A stretch of 64,000 bases of DNA from Coenobita brevimanus (lineage: Eukaryota > Arthropoda > Malacostraca > Decapoda > Coenobitidae). Positions 1-10,623 of the stretch are shown piece by piece; positions within the stretch are counted from its first letter, which is position 1; each line of letters opens with the position of its first letter. A program made the position numbers and the translations under genes. Under the pieces are notes generated by a model. That model worked only from the letters and a program-made list of their open reading frames with translations, did no database searches and had not been told where the DNA came from. The DNA is taken from positions 26,173,712-26,237,711 of the forward strand of contig CM064632.1 in NCBI GenBank assembly GCA_032717465.1, given 5' to 3'.

Positions 1-3000
1 ACCACCATTACATCCACCATCACTAATACAAAGGAGTGCAAAGGAAAGCGAACAGCAACAAACCTAATGGTCCTTTCGAGGATACCGTGGCCACCACCAT
101 TACATCCACCACCACCACTACATCCACCATCACCACTACATCCATCACCACCACTGCATCCGAAACGACCGCCATTACTACGTGCACCACCACCATCACT
201 ATTAGTACTGTTACTACTACATACACCACCACCACTGCCACCACTACTTCCACTACCACCACTGCCACCACTACTTCCACCACCACCACATCCACCACCA
301 CCACTACATCCACTACCGCTACTACCACCACTACCACTACTACATCCACCATCATCGCCATCACCACCACCTCCACCACCACCATCACTACATCCACCAC
401 CACCACCACCACCACCGCCACAACTACTTCCACCACCACCACATCCACCACCACCACCACATCCACCACATCCACCACCACATCCACCACCACATCCACC
501 ACCGCCACCACTACATCCACCACCTTCACGACTACATCCACGAGCACCACCACTACATCCGCCACCACCACTACATCCACCACCACCACCACCACATCTG
601 CCACCACCACCACCACATCTGCCACCACCACCACTACATCCACCACCACCGTCACCACTACATCCACCACCACCGCCACCACTACATCCACCACCACCAC
701 CACCACCACTACATCCACCACCACCACCACCACTACATCCACCACCACCACCACCACTACATCCACCACCACTACATCCACCACCACCACCACCACCACC
801 ACTACCGCTACTACATCCACCACCACTACTACATCCACTACCACCACCACCACTACCACTACTACATCCACTACCACCACCACTACATCCACTACCACTA
901 CCACTACTACATCCACTACCACCACCACTACATCCACTACCACCACCACCACCACTACATTCACCACCACAACCACCACTACATCCACCACCTCCACCAC
1001 TACCATTGCATCCACCACCACCATCACCATTACGACCACCACCACAACTACATCCACCACCACCACAACTACATCCACCACCACCACAACTACATCCACC
1101 ACCACCACAACCACCACCAACACCACCACCGCCACCACCACCACCACCAACACCACCACCACCACCACCACCACCACTACATCCACCACCACCACTACAT
1201 CCACCACCACCACTACATCCACCACCAACACCACAACCACCACCAACACCACCACCACCACCACCACTACATCCACCACCACCACTACATCCACCACCAC
1301 CACCACCAACAACAACATTACATCCTCCACCACCACCACTACATCCATCACCACCACCACTACATCCGCCACCTCCACCACTACCATTGCATCCACCACC
1401 ACCATCACCACTTACCACCACCACCACCACCACTTCATCTACCTCCACCACAAACCACCACCACTACCACTACATCCACCACCACCACCACCACTACCAC
1501 TACATCCACCACCACCACTCCCACCACCATCACCACCACTACCACTACATCCAACACCACCACCACCACTACCACTACATCCACCACCACCACCTCAACT
1601 ACATTGACCACCACCACCTCCACCAGTACTACATCCACCAATACTACATCCACCACCACCACCACCACCACCATTACATCCACCACCACCACTATTACAT
1701 CCACCACCACCACTATTACATCCACCACCTCCACCAATATTACATCCACCACACCACCACCACCACTATTACATCCACCACCTCCACCAATACTACATCC
1801 ATCACCACCACCACCACCACCACCATTACATCCACCACCACCACTATTACATCCACCACCACCACTATTACATCCACCACCTCCACCAATACTACATCCA
1901 CCACCACCACCACCACCACCACTATTACATCCACCACCTCCACCAATACTACATCCACCACCACCACCACCACCACCATTACATCCACCACCACCACTAT
2001 TACATCCACCACCACCACCACTACTGCATTGACCACCACCACTACTGCATTGACCACCACCACCACCACCACTACTACATCCACCGCCACCACTACATCC
2101 ATCACCACCACCATCACCACTACATCCACCACCACCACCACCACCGCCACCACTACATCCACCGCCACCACTACATCCATCACCACCACCATCACCACTA
2201 CATCCACCACCACCACCACCACCACCACCACCACCACTACATCCACCGCCACCACTACATCCATCACCACCACCATCACCACTACATCCACCACCACAAC
2301 ATCCACCACCACTACATCCATCACCACCACCATCACCACTACATCCACCACCACCACCACCACCACCACTACTACATCCACCGCCACCACTACATCCATC
2401 ACCACCACCATCACCACTACATCCACCACCACAACATCCACCACCACTACATCCTCACCACCACCACCACCACCACTACATCCACCACCACTACATCCAC
2501 CACCACCACCACAACCACCACCACTACTACATCCACCACCACCACCACCATCACCAGCATCACCATCACCACCTCACCACTACTATATCCACCACCACCA
2601 CAACCATCACCACCACCACCACCATTACTACATCCACCACCACCACCACCACCATCGCTACCACCACCACCACCACCATCGCTACCACCAACACTACTAC
2701 ATCCATCATCACCGTCACCGCCACTATATACACCACTACCACCAACACCACCACTACATTCACCACCACCACCACCACTACATCTTCACCACCACCACCA
2801 CCACCACCATTGCTACATCCACCACCACTACATCCACCACCACTACATCCACCACCACTACATCTTCACCACCACCACCACCACTGCTACATCCACCACC
2901 ACTACATCCACCACCACTACATCTTCACCACCACCACCACCACTGCTACATCCACCACCACTACATCCACCACCACCACCACCACAACCACGACCACCAC

Positions 3001-3966
3001 CATCACCACCATCATCACTACTACATTTACCATCACCGCCACCGCCTTTATATCCACCATTACCATCACTACCGCCAACACTACGACATCCATCATCACC
3101 GCCACCGCCACTATTTCCTCCTCCACCACCACCACCACATCCACCACCACAACCACCACCACCACCACCACCACCACCACCACCACTACATCCACCACCA
3201 CCACCTCCACCATTACGTCCACCACCACCACCACCTCCACCACTACATCCACCACCACCACCACCACCACCACATCCACCACCACCACCACTACATCCAC
3301 CATATCCACCATCACTACATCCACTATATCCACCACCACCACCATCACACCACCACAAATATAACCACCACCACCATATTTGTAACTACCACCACCACCA
3401 CCACCCCTGCATCCTCCACCACCACTGCATCAACCACCACCACCATTACATCCAACACATCCACTACCACCACTACTACTACCATTACATCCACCACCAC
3501 CACCACTACATCCCCAAACATCCACCACCACCACCACTACATCCCCAAACATCTCTACATCCACCACCACCACTGTATCCATCACCACCACTGTATCCGC
3601 CACCACAACTATATCCACCGCCACCACTTCATTCACCACCACTTCATCCACCACAATTACCACCACCACTACCACTACATCCAACACCACACCACCGCCG
3701 CCACCATATCCAACACCACCACTACATCCACCACCATCACCACCAATACATCCACCACCATCACCACCAAATACATCCACCACCACTACATCCACCACCA
3801 CTACATCCACCACCACCACTACATCCACCACCACCACCACCACCACCACCACCACCACCACCACTATATCCACCATCACTACATCCATCATCACAACCAC
3901 CACAGTAACAACCACCACCAGTATATCCACCACCAGTACCACCATCACCACCAACAACAACAATAA
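1..3966. repeat. Long imperfect (ACC)n trinucleotide array with ACTACATCC variants
   Basis: Almost every triplet is ACC, interrupted at intervals by ACT-ACA-TCC or ATT-ACA-TCC, giving an irregular minisatellite over the trinucleotide background. Because the period is 3, all frames stay open for long distances and read as poly-Thr, Pro/His-rich or, on the other strand, Val/Gly-rich products, including a 1299-codon frame. None has the composition of a real protein. The array already runs at base 1, so its left end lies outside the window. Sub-blocks, for example 1620-2040 and 2060-2460, repeat at a larger scale, which suggests unequal exchange inside the array. Confidence 0.95.
28..85 (+). repeat. 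Short interspersed-repeat fragment embedded in the ACC array
   Basis: The sequence around GCAAAGGAAAGCGAACAGC is not ACC-like. It matches 39890-39975 read on the minus strand; both translate to a stretch containing QRKANSN followed by a PF motif. This is a fragment of a dispersed repeat family, and the trinucleotide array probably expanded from beside it. No function is assigned. Confidence 0.6.
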
Positions 3967-3975
3967 TGAAAGAAA

Positions 3976-3996
3976 AGCATTCGGGAGTCGAATGCT
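3976..3996. other. Short perfect hairpin at the edge of the ACC array
   Basis: AGCATTCG and CGAATGCT form a perfect 8-bp inverted repeat around a 5-base loop, right at the junction between the array and the next repeat. It may be chance. Confidence 0.4.
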
Positions 3997-4002
3997 AACA
4001 GT

Positions 4003-4425
4003 CCGTCAGAATCTGCTGTTGGCCAAATCCAAAATTAGGCCCTATCTTGATTCCCTAGAGATTTCATGTCTATAGCTCAATCCGTTCACATGATGGTGCT
4101 AAAGACTGGCCTTTAAAACTAGCTGACTTTTGGAAGCCATTTTGGTGACCTTGACCTTGACAGTGAGTGTCCATTTTCGAACTCGTCCAAGATTTGGCCA
4201 TATCTTGGTACCCTGAAGGTTTCATGTTCATAGCTCGAACCGTTCATGAGATATAATTGTGCTAAAGGCAGGCGATAAAAACTAGTTTACCTTTGGCAGC
4301 CATTCAGTGACCTTGACCTTGACCTCGAGTGCCCACTCTCGAACTCGGCCAAGATATTGGCCATATTTTGATACCCTGAAAGTTTCATGTTGATCGTTCA
4401 AGCCGTTCATGATATATAATGGGAA
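4003..4425 (+). repeat. 162-bp tandem repeat, about 2.6 units, with TGACCTTGACCTTGAC motifs
   Basis: Three successive units share the landmarks GAACTCG-CCAAGAT, TGGCCATATCTTG, TTTCATGTTCATAGCTC and CCGTTCATGAGATATAA. The TGACCTTGACCTTGAC core lies at 4146 and again at 4308, so the period is 162 bp. The third unit breaks off into the AC microsatellite at 4427. The core is a direct repeat of TGACCT (AGGTCA on the other strand). No open frame or RNA gene is apparent. Confidence 0.85.
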
Positions 4426-4426
4426 T

Positions 4427-4457
<31 letters not shown>

Positions 4458-4533
4458 AGCACACAAGTACACGTACACATACATACCGCGAAGCATACAT
4501 ATATATACACACATTGATTAAAAAACACTAACC

Positions 4534-4617
<84 letters not shown>
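4427..4617. repeat. (AC)n microsatellites
   Basis: There are two (AC)n tracts, 4427-4453 and 4537-4617, separated by an AC- and AT-rich spacer. Confidence 0.98.
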
Positions 4618-4620
<3 letters not shown>

Positions 4621-4777
4621 TTTTTCCCAGTAGCCCTGTTAGAGGGTGTGAGCGGATATTTGATACAAGAATGATATCAAGGGCTGGAGACAAGGCCTGA
4701 TCACCCGCTTCTCAACGCCAACTGACATACACTAATTATAACAAGCTGGGGAAATTGGGAGCCAACACACACATACA

Positions 4778-4814
<37 letters not shown>

Positions 4815-5097
4815 CCCCCCATACCAGCCTCCCTTCCTCCCTCACCAGCCTCCCTCTCTCGCTTCCCTTTCCCTCTTTATTTATGTATACTCACATGTCC
4901 CGTCTCTCTTTTACCTTGTGGAGGGTCGAAATCGGGCTGAAACTGTTATTATCTTCTAAATTAGCGCCATTTATAGAGGAAGTCTTTCATTGATCGATTT
5001 ATTTCGTTTACCACACCTAATGATTTTCTTCAACGCTGTACCTTTTGACTTTAACATTGTGCTGATTTTCGACTTTTTCCAGTTTATTTTGTATAGC
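4618..5097. other. Unassigned sequence with a CT microsatellite
   Basis: 4781-4812 is (CT)n followed by a C run and a pyrimidine-rich stretch to about 4870. A short part near 4995-5025 resembles the inner arm of the MITE family at 36880-37495 (GATTTATTT then TTTACCACACCT). No gene was seen. Confidence 0.6.
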
Positions 5098-5250
5098 TGA
5101 GTGTCAGATAAAGAGAGTACTATGGCTCCACGTAATTAAAAGACACTTCTTCGTGACTAGCATCATATTTTATTGTTAATCCATTGTTGCAGCTTTGCAT
5201 TCAAGATGAAAAGATGACAGTTTTAAACCAGTTTAAAAACAGTGTAGCTG
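5098..5250 (+). repeat. Copy 1 of a ~200-bp dispersed repeat (CACTTCTTCGTGAC family)
   Basis: It shares with 28915-29110, 34990-35200, 41143-41265 and (inverted) 60040-60260 the order: a GTCAGA-like lead, CTATGGCTC, CACTTCTTCGTGACTA, AATCCATTGTTGCA, CATTCAAG and AGTTTTA. This copy is diverged. The family has no coding potential, and its class (SINE-like or MITE-like) is unresolved. Confidence 0.65.
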
Positions 5251-5323
5251 ATTTATTAATATCAACAAATATTGTTTAAAAAACGAACTGTATGCAGGAA
5301 TTACCCTTACAGATGTGAATTTC

Positions 5324-5412
5324 CATTTTTTTTTTTTTTTCACCTACTAGCATATTTTAGTGTTCACAAAAAATCCCGCCTACCAGTTCTGTTACAGGCT
5401 ATCACGATTTAT

Positions 5413-5476
<64 letters not shown>

Positions 5477-5533
5477 GAAAATCTTCACAAATAATTCCAC
5501 CTGAACGACGGACGATTTTATTCAGCTCCTAAA

Positions 5534-5594
<61 letters not shown>
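5324..5594. repeat. Poly-T, (AT)n and (TG)n microsatellites
   Basis: 5324-5340 is poly-T, 5409-5472 is (AT)n with one ATAAAT interruption, and 5534-5594 is (TG)n. Confidence 0.97.
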
Positions 5595-5596
<2 letters not shown>

Positions 5597-6140
5597 GGGG
5601 TAGGGAAAGAGGTGCAAGTCATAGTTACTCCTACAATTTTCAGCGAGGGTCTGTCACAGCGCTGGGACTCTTATACAACGCTTATGGGGTGACCTGGACC
5701 CTGTGATACCGGAATGGGCATTGGGTGGAGAGAGAGAGAGAGAGAATCCATCCATTGAATCTCTCGCGGCATCAGAGCGACGAGGAAAACTTTTTGGCAG
5801 AAACTCCTGCTTCTCCCCAGAGTAGCTTGGGGTGTTGACCATCTTGGAGTTGTGAGATACTGGCTGACTTTATGTATATTCTTCTCGGTCTCGCTCTTCT
5901 AAATCTCGTTGTTCTCGGTGTATCGTGTACTTTGGTTATTATTTGAGATATAGGTGAATGTGCCCAGTCTCATTGCTTTTTTTTTTTTTTTTTTTTTTCC
6001 TACTCTTGCACTTTCTAGCGATTTTTTTTCTCACTCCTTTGGATCCGTTCTCTTCGTAGCCTACCTCTTTCACTCGTATATTTGTCATTTCACCTCCACA
6101 GTTGTATCTAACACTTTTTCTAGCATCCCTAAGCTTGCCC
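5595..6140. other. Unassigned intergenic sequence
   Basis: Nothing recognisable apart from a short (GA)n at 5730-5746 and poly-T at 5978-5999. Open frames here are short and start inside low-complexity DNA. Confidence 0.6.
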
Positions 6141-6300
6141 TCTCATTCCTACACTGCTCCTTCATCCCTACACTTACTCCTTCACCCCTACACGTACTTC
6201 TTCACCCCTATACTTACTCCTTCACCCCTACACTTACTCCTTCACCCCTACACGTACTCCTTCACCCCTACACTTACTCCTTCATCCTTATGTTTACTAA
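6141..6300. repeat. 20-bp minisatellite, about 8 units
   Basis: The unit ttcacccctacacttactcc recurs at exactly 20-bp steps from 6161 to 6280, with diverged edge units at 6141 and 6281. Units differ at one or two bases (cacgtactcc against cacttactcc). Because 20 is not a multiple of 3, the open frames across it are incidental. Confidence 0.95.
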
Positions 6301-6800
6301 AGGTACGGAATGCTGTGCAGTCCATTTAAGTGTGAATATTAGTGACAAAATACGAAAAAAAATATTGAGTGTGAAAATATCGAATTGTTGTGATGACTGA
6401 TTTATCCTATTGATTGGTTAGGATCCTTTATAAATACGAGTCCTGGACCACGGTATCCTAGCCTAGCCTCAGGACCTACGGGAATGGATAAGGTAATCTT
6501 TGATAGGCTGTTACCGCTTACTTTGTCTCGTCTGATCGAAGCCAGTTTTTTAACATGAACTTACATCTTCTAGGCTATATATATTATAGCACTTTTATCT
6601 GTTTAGTTTTTATCTACTCCTTTAATTTTTTTCAGTCTTATCCAGTGTCTATCCATGCTTTGTATAAATGGTAAACAATGTCTCTCTACTGGAAATTGAG
6701 GATATGTTTGATTAATATTCCCTCTAGTGTATTTAGAGAGTTAAATGTTTAAATACTTAAGGTAGGAATTTTGGTTTTAATGCTGCTGTTGCTGCTGGTG

Positions 6801-6801
<1 letters not shown>
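6301..6801. other. Unassigned AT-rich intergenic sequence
   Basis: No repeat landmark, gene or RNA was recognised. Confidence 0.5.
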
Positions 6802-6856
<55 letters not shown>

Positions 6857-6959
6857 GGGTTAGCGTTTTTCTAATCCGTGTATGTTTAATGTGTGCTTCG
6901 AAATATGTATTTGTACGTTGATGTGTGTATTTGCCTGTGTACTGTTTATGTATGAATAC

Positions 6960-7001
<42 letters not shown>
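6802..7001. repeat. (TG)n microsatellites
   Basis: (TG)n tracts lie at 6802-6854 and 6962-7001, with a GT-rich spacer between them. Confidence 0.97.
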
Positions 7002-7005
<4 letters not shown>

Positions 7006-7192
7006 ATGAATGCGTCTTTGCGTATGTGTCTGTGAATGTTTCGGTGGACTTCAGTTTTTTATTAGATCTAAACCTATAACGAGGCATCAAAACAGGCGAT
7101 TTACACAACGCTTTTCACCCAGTTATAATTCCCTACCGTTTCTCTGCCAGGCGGGGAGATTACACTGCAAATCGTCAAACCCTTGTTTGATC

Positions 7193-7360
7193 GGTACAAC
7201 TCTAGCACTCTGTTTCAGCTTACGCTAGATGATTTTATGCAACGGAGAGTACAAGCCTTTGAAAGTGGTGTTACTGCAACCATTAACCCTGTCATGGTCG
7301 TTACAACTCTAGCGTTCTCTTTCAGCTTACGCCAGACGATTTAATTAAGCTGAGAGTGAG
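7193..7360. repeat. Local duplication of a ~57-bp segment
   Basis: TACAACTCTAGC-CTCT-TTCAGCTTACGC is seen at about 7195 and again at about 7302, each copy followed by a diverged GAGAGT tail. This is a diverged tandem or near-tandem duplication with no coding sense. Confidence 0.7.
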
Positions 7361-7492
7361 TCACAGGAGCCTGGGGATGTCAGAGCTACACCCTACTGTA
7401 TAGTATACAGTGTTAAGCCTTTCCCAGCGGCTGTTGCACTTGTTAGTTAAGGCTAACTCTAAAGTAATTTGGTCATTTATCTCCAGTAACCA

Positions 7493-7655
7493 TATCTGTG
7501 CTGTTGATTGGTTGATTGATTGATTGATTACTTTTAAAAGATCATGGCAGCGTAACAACAAAGGTCCCAGGGAAATCTGTGCTATTGTTTTGATTGACTG
7601 ATTGATTGATTACATTAAAAAGATCATGGCAGCATAGTAACAGAGGTCCCACAGA
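7493..7655. repeat. Tandem duplication of an ~82-bp unit with (TTGA)n
   Basis: Two copies each run: TGTGCT-TTG, a TTGATTGATTGATTGATTAC run, AAAAGATCATGGCAGC, then A-GGTCCCA. The internal TTGATTGA tetranucleotide differs in length between copies. Confidence 0.8.
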
Positions 7656-7739
7656 GATTAATGAGGGTTAACAGCAGACAGATGTGTTCTTGAGAAGTCG
7701 TATTAGTCGTAGATTAAATGCTGTTTGTGTCAGAAATTA

Positions 7740-8301
7740 CTGACTGGGTGGCTGGTGGCTCGTTAGCGCTTGGGTTCCAATCTTGGTGCTGGCAGCTGGC
7801 TTCACTTGACTCAGGTGTCATCTGTTTAAGAATAGTAAAATGAATACCAAATCTAACTGAATAGGAAGGCTGCCAGAGATCGAGTTGCATCGGGAGTCCA
7901 TCTATTTAAGAGTACCGGTAGTTAAGTGAATACTATACTCACCTGAATAGGAAGGCTGCCAGGCTTAAGCAGCATGGAGAGCCGCCATTAGGTGACCAAG
8001 GGCGACGCATACAAGCATGTTCGAGCCTTTACAAACGATACGAACGATACGATACGAGAAGAGAACTGTGGTAACCTGGATATATAGTGACCTTGTTTAA
8101 CGGGGGAGTGGGCGAATAATCCGCCACAGGTTCAATGGCCTATGTTAAAGTGTTAAGCACCGCGGCTAATCGTCTCGTGGTGTCTGTCCTTACCTTTACC
8201 AATTTCCTTTCATGCGGTGACTTTGTTTATTTCAATTTCCATTCCTCACATGAATTTTTTGAGTTAAGGAGACTAAACGAGATGAGTTAGACATCGCCTT
8301 C
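7740..8301. other. Unassigned repeat-like sequence left of the LTR array
   Basis: GAATAGGAAGGCTGCCAG occurs at about 7860 and 7949 with related upstream sequence, an ~85-bp diverged duplication. The rest carries no recognised feature. The last five bases (8297-8301, CCTTC) are the left candidate target-site duplication of the LTR array. Confidence 0.5.
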
Positions 8302-8697
8302 TGTCATGGGATTTTTAAAAGTAAACAATATTAAATGATAATGTTCAATAATTCTAAAGAGCAGGGACAGTGAATTGTCTTGCTAAATCAAGCAATGATT
8401 ACTTTATGCTGGCTTGCTTCGCCGCTTCTCTAAGAACGAGAATTTATAAACTTTCTCAACAGTACACAGCAGAGACCAATTCCTCACAATTGCTGTTTAT
8501 TAGTACTGTTAGCCTCTGGAGAAAGTGACTTCACCCTGGACAATAAATAACTAATACTATTAATGATATCAGGTTGTTGCTGATGTGTTAACTCCTAGAA
8601 GGCACAACGGATTTTAAGCTTAATACAACAAGACTGGCCCAAGTACCAGTTATGAATAGCAAAGCGTTTATGCAAGCTAGGAGCTATAAGGGTAATA

Positions 8698-9046
8698 GTC
8701 GTTGGCTGAATCGGTAGAGAGGCGGCTTGTAGTCCTAATGGACCCAGGATCGAATCCCGGCTGGGGCAGGGAACAGTTTAAGGATTTGAATGTCCTAAAA
8801 AGCAGACTTTCCTGATCTACCAGATGACCCGCTGACATGTCGTAAAAGTACCCCCGCTAATACCAGTACACCTGTCATGTATGAGACAGCCCTAGCATGT
8901 ATTCAATATGGACGGTGGGTGTTAGCGCCGAAGTGGTGACATGTGGAGGTGTAGGAGGATTACTGGGCCTTGGGATAGGCCACTGCCCCCAAGAAATAGG
9001 CCCTAAGCCTTTGCCCAGAGTTGGACACGTAAAAAAAAAAAAAAAA
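8698..9046 (+). mobile_element. tRNA-derived SINE inside LTR 1
   Basis: The head is tRNA-like: A box TGGCTGAATCGG at 8703-8714 and B box GGATCGAATCC at 8747-8757, which fit the Pol III internal promoter. The body follows with landmarks CATGTCGTAAAAGTACC, CACCTGTCATGTATGAGAC and GCCGAAGTGGTGACATG, and the element ends in a 16-base poly-A run. LTR 4 has the uninterrupted sequence GGGTAATAAGCTTAATT at the matching place, which proves this is an insertion. The same family lies at 26516-26832 (minus), and a relative with a different head lies at 28322-28575. Confidence 0.9.
8703..8757 (+). promoter_or_regulatory. Pol III-type internal promoter (A and B boxes) of the LTR 1 SINE
   Basis: TGGCTGAATCGG and GGATCGAATCC are 32 bp apart, the normal tRNA-like spacing. 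The B box differs from the GGTTCGANTCC consensus at one base. Confidence 0.75.
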
Positions 9047-9701
9047 TAGCTTAATTATGGAGAAATGAAACACGAGTTTACATTACATTAAGCTCAAAGA
9101 AAAAGAAGTGTTAAATTTATTGATTACAAAGGAATAAATTTAACATTTCAAAATGAATTCAAAGTAAGGAGATCGCACTCACTCACTTACTCAAAAGCTA
9201 GACTCTTAAACCTAGGAAAACAACATGCATCGTACCCGGCCGGCATGTGAGGGAACAGCACCTTAACTAAACTCTTAAGTCTAGGAAAACGAAAAGAAAA
9301 TACTGGTCAAAGAGTGGACTAAGCAGATGACTGGGCGTCGGTACTGGAAGGACCTTGCACTTGCTTAAGTCTCTTGCCGATCACACTACGTGGAAATCAG
9401 GAACAGCGGCACTACGCTCTGGCCCAACCTGTTTTCGTGGCACTCAAACCTCGACTGACTAACTCGTGGGAAAGAAGGGAGCGCTGTGGCCGCATTTCTA
9501 ACGGCTAGAATGAGCGAAACACTCCCAAAACAAATCGCTCGTGGAAGCGCTAATGTCTCACACAAAGATGATCACTTATGACTGAAAGATTGATTTGAAA
9601 AGACTCTTGACTGAATGAGCGGTTAACTGAATGATAAACTGGGATTCCACTAGAGTTCGCTGTTTCCCACAAAAGCCAATGTCACTAGCCGACTCGTGAC
9701 A

Positions 9702-10623
9702 TTACGCCCCATGAAAATCTTTTTTTCTTCAGAAAAAAGATTTCAATATGCATACATATAATTCCTAACTCAGTCACACGAGATTCACACTGTGGTGTGT
9801 GTGCTATCCTGCTACAGGAGAAAGTCGCAGTCGCCAGTGAGCGAAAAAAAACAAAAAAAACTCGTTTTTATGTTAATAGAAGCAAGCTTGAGGGAAAAAA
9901 CTCCATGACAACGGTGAAAAATCCTGTACTCAGGTCAAACTGAGCGAAAAGTTCACTACATTTATGTTAACAACTAATTGTTATGTAGTGTAATGTATGT
10001 AATACACAGTGTAGGTGTGACAGTTGTGGTGTAACTGTACCTACGTGTTAAATCATGTAATACAAATTTATAGTAAATAATGAAAACGATGCAGAAGAGA
10101 AGGGGCGGCAGCATGTGACAGGGATGAACAGCTAATCTGCACGGCAATGCTGCACCCACCAGCTGCACCTGCGAAAACAATCAAGGTGGAGCATCAAAAG
10201 TATCATTACTCTCTCTCTGCCTAGCAATCAGTACTTATGTTACAAAAAGTACACTATTTACATTATTAACCAGGAAACGTAGGCGTGAGGGTTCTTAGCG
10301 GGGGAGCTCTAACCTGGCATGCACCTCGCTCAACATGCAGTGCATCCGGCTGGCATGTGAGGGAACAGCACCTCAACAATATCCCATCACCCAGTTTAAT
10401 GGTTAACTAACTCTACGCTTACGATTAATGACAGGAAGCTGAGAATCGCTACGCAATCTTGGGCAGGTCACGTTTTAACACCCACCATGGGTGTGAACAC
10501 TCGTGTGGATATTGTGCATTCTCTGGGAATCCTCAGAGAGTCCCACAGCTCGAGATGTTTCACAAGGTAATTCATACACAGCCTCGGACTGTCTCTGCAG
10601 GGTTCTGAAACTTCCCCCTTAAC
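9702..10623 (-). other. Unit 1: 3' non-coding part of the element with purine-rich tract
   Basis: Next to LTR 1 the minus strand reads CTTTTTTCTGAAGAAAAAAA and then ...CATGGGGCGTAA just before the LTR start. This is the expected place for the polypurine tract that primes plus-strand synthesis. The rest, to the end of the integrase remnant, has no open frame with recognisable homology. Integrase core, RT and RNase H should lie in this interval in a full-length relative but are absent. Confidence 0.65.

Larger units (their letters stand above)
8302..9701 (-). repeat. LTR 1 (outer, left; 3' LTR), contains a SINE
   Basis: 1400 bp, with ends TGTCATGGG and CTCGTGACA. It is the most diverged LTR on its left side compared with LTRs 2-4 (for example ACCAATTCC where the others have ACCAGTTCC, and a longer AAGCAATGATTAC stretch). 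The SINE at 8698-9046 splits it. Confidence 0.9.

Noticed and set aside
67..3966. A 1299-codon open frame and other long frames in the first 4 kb
   Set aside because: The period-3 ACC repeat has no stop codons in several frames on both strands. The products are Thr, Pro/His or Val homopolymer-like, switch composition with repeat phase, and have no domain or splice context.
4537..4617. Dinucleotide tracts as novel elements
   Set aside because: These and the many (TG)n, (CT)n, (AT)n tracts are ordinary microsatellites for such a genome; only compound or higher-order cases were kept as findings.
7493..7655. CRISPR-like or regulatory direct repeats
   Set aside because: There are only two diverged copies with a variable TTGA tetranucleotide, no spacer pattern, and a eukaryotic context.
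8698..8775. A functional tRNA gene
   Set aside because: A and B boxes are present, but the acceptor stem does not pair and the sequence continues into a repeated body with a poly-A tail in all copies, so it is a SINE head. The same holds for 26750-26832, 28330-28395, 46215-46275 and 58247-58305.
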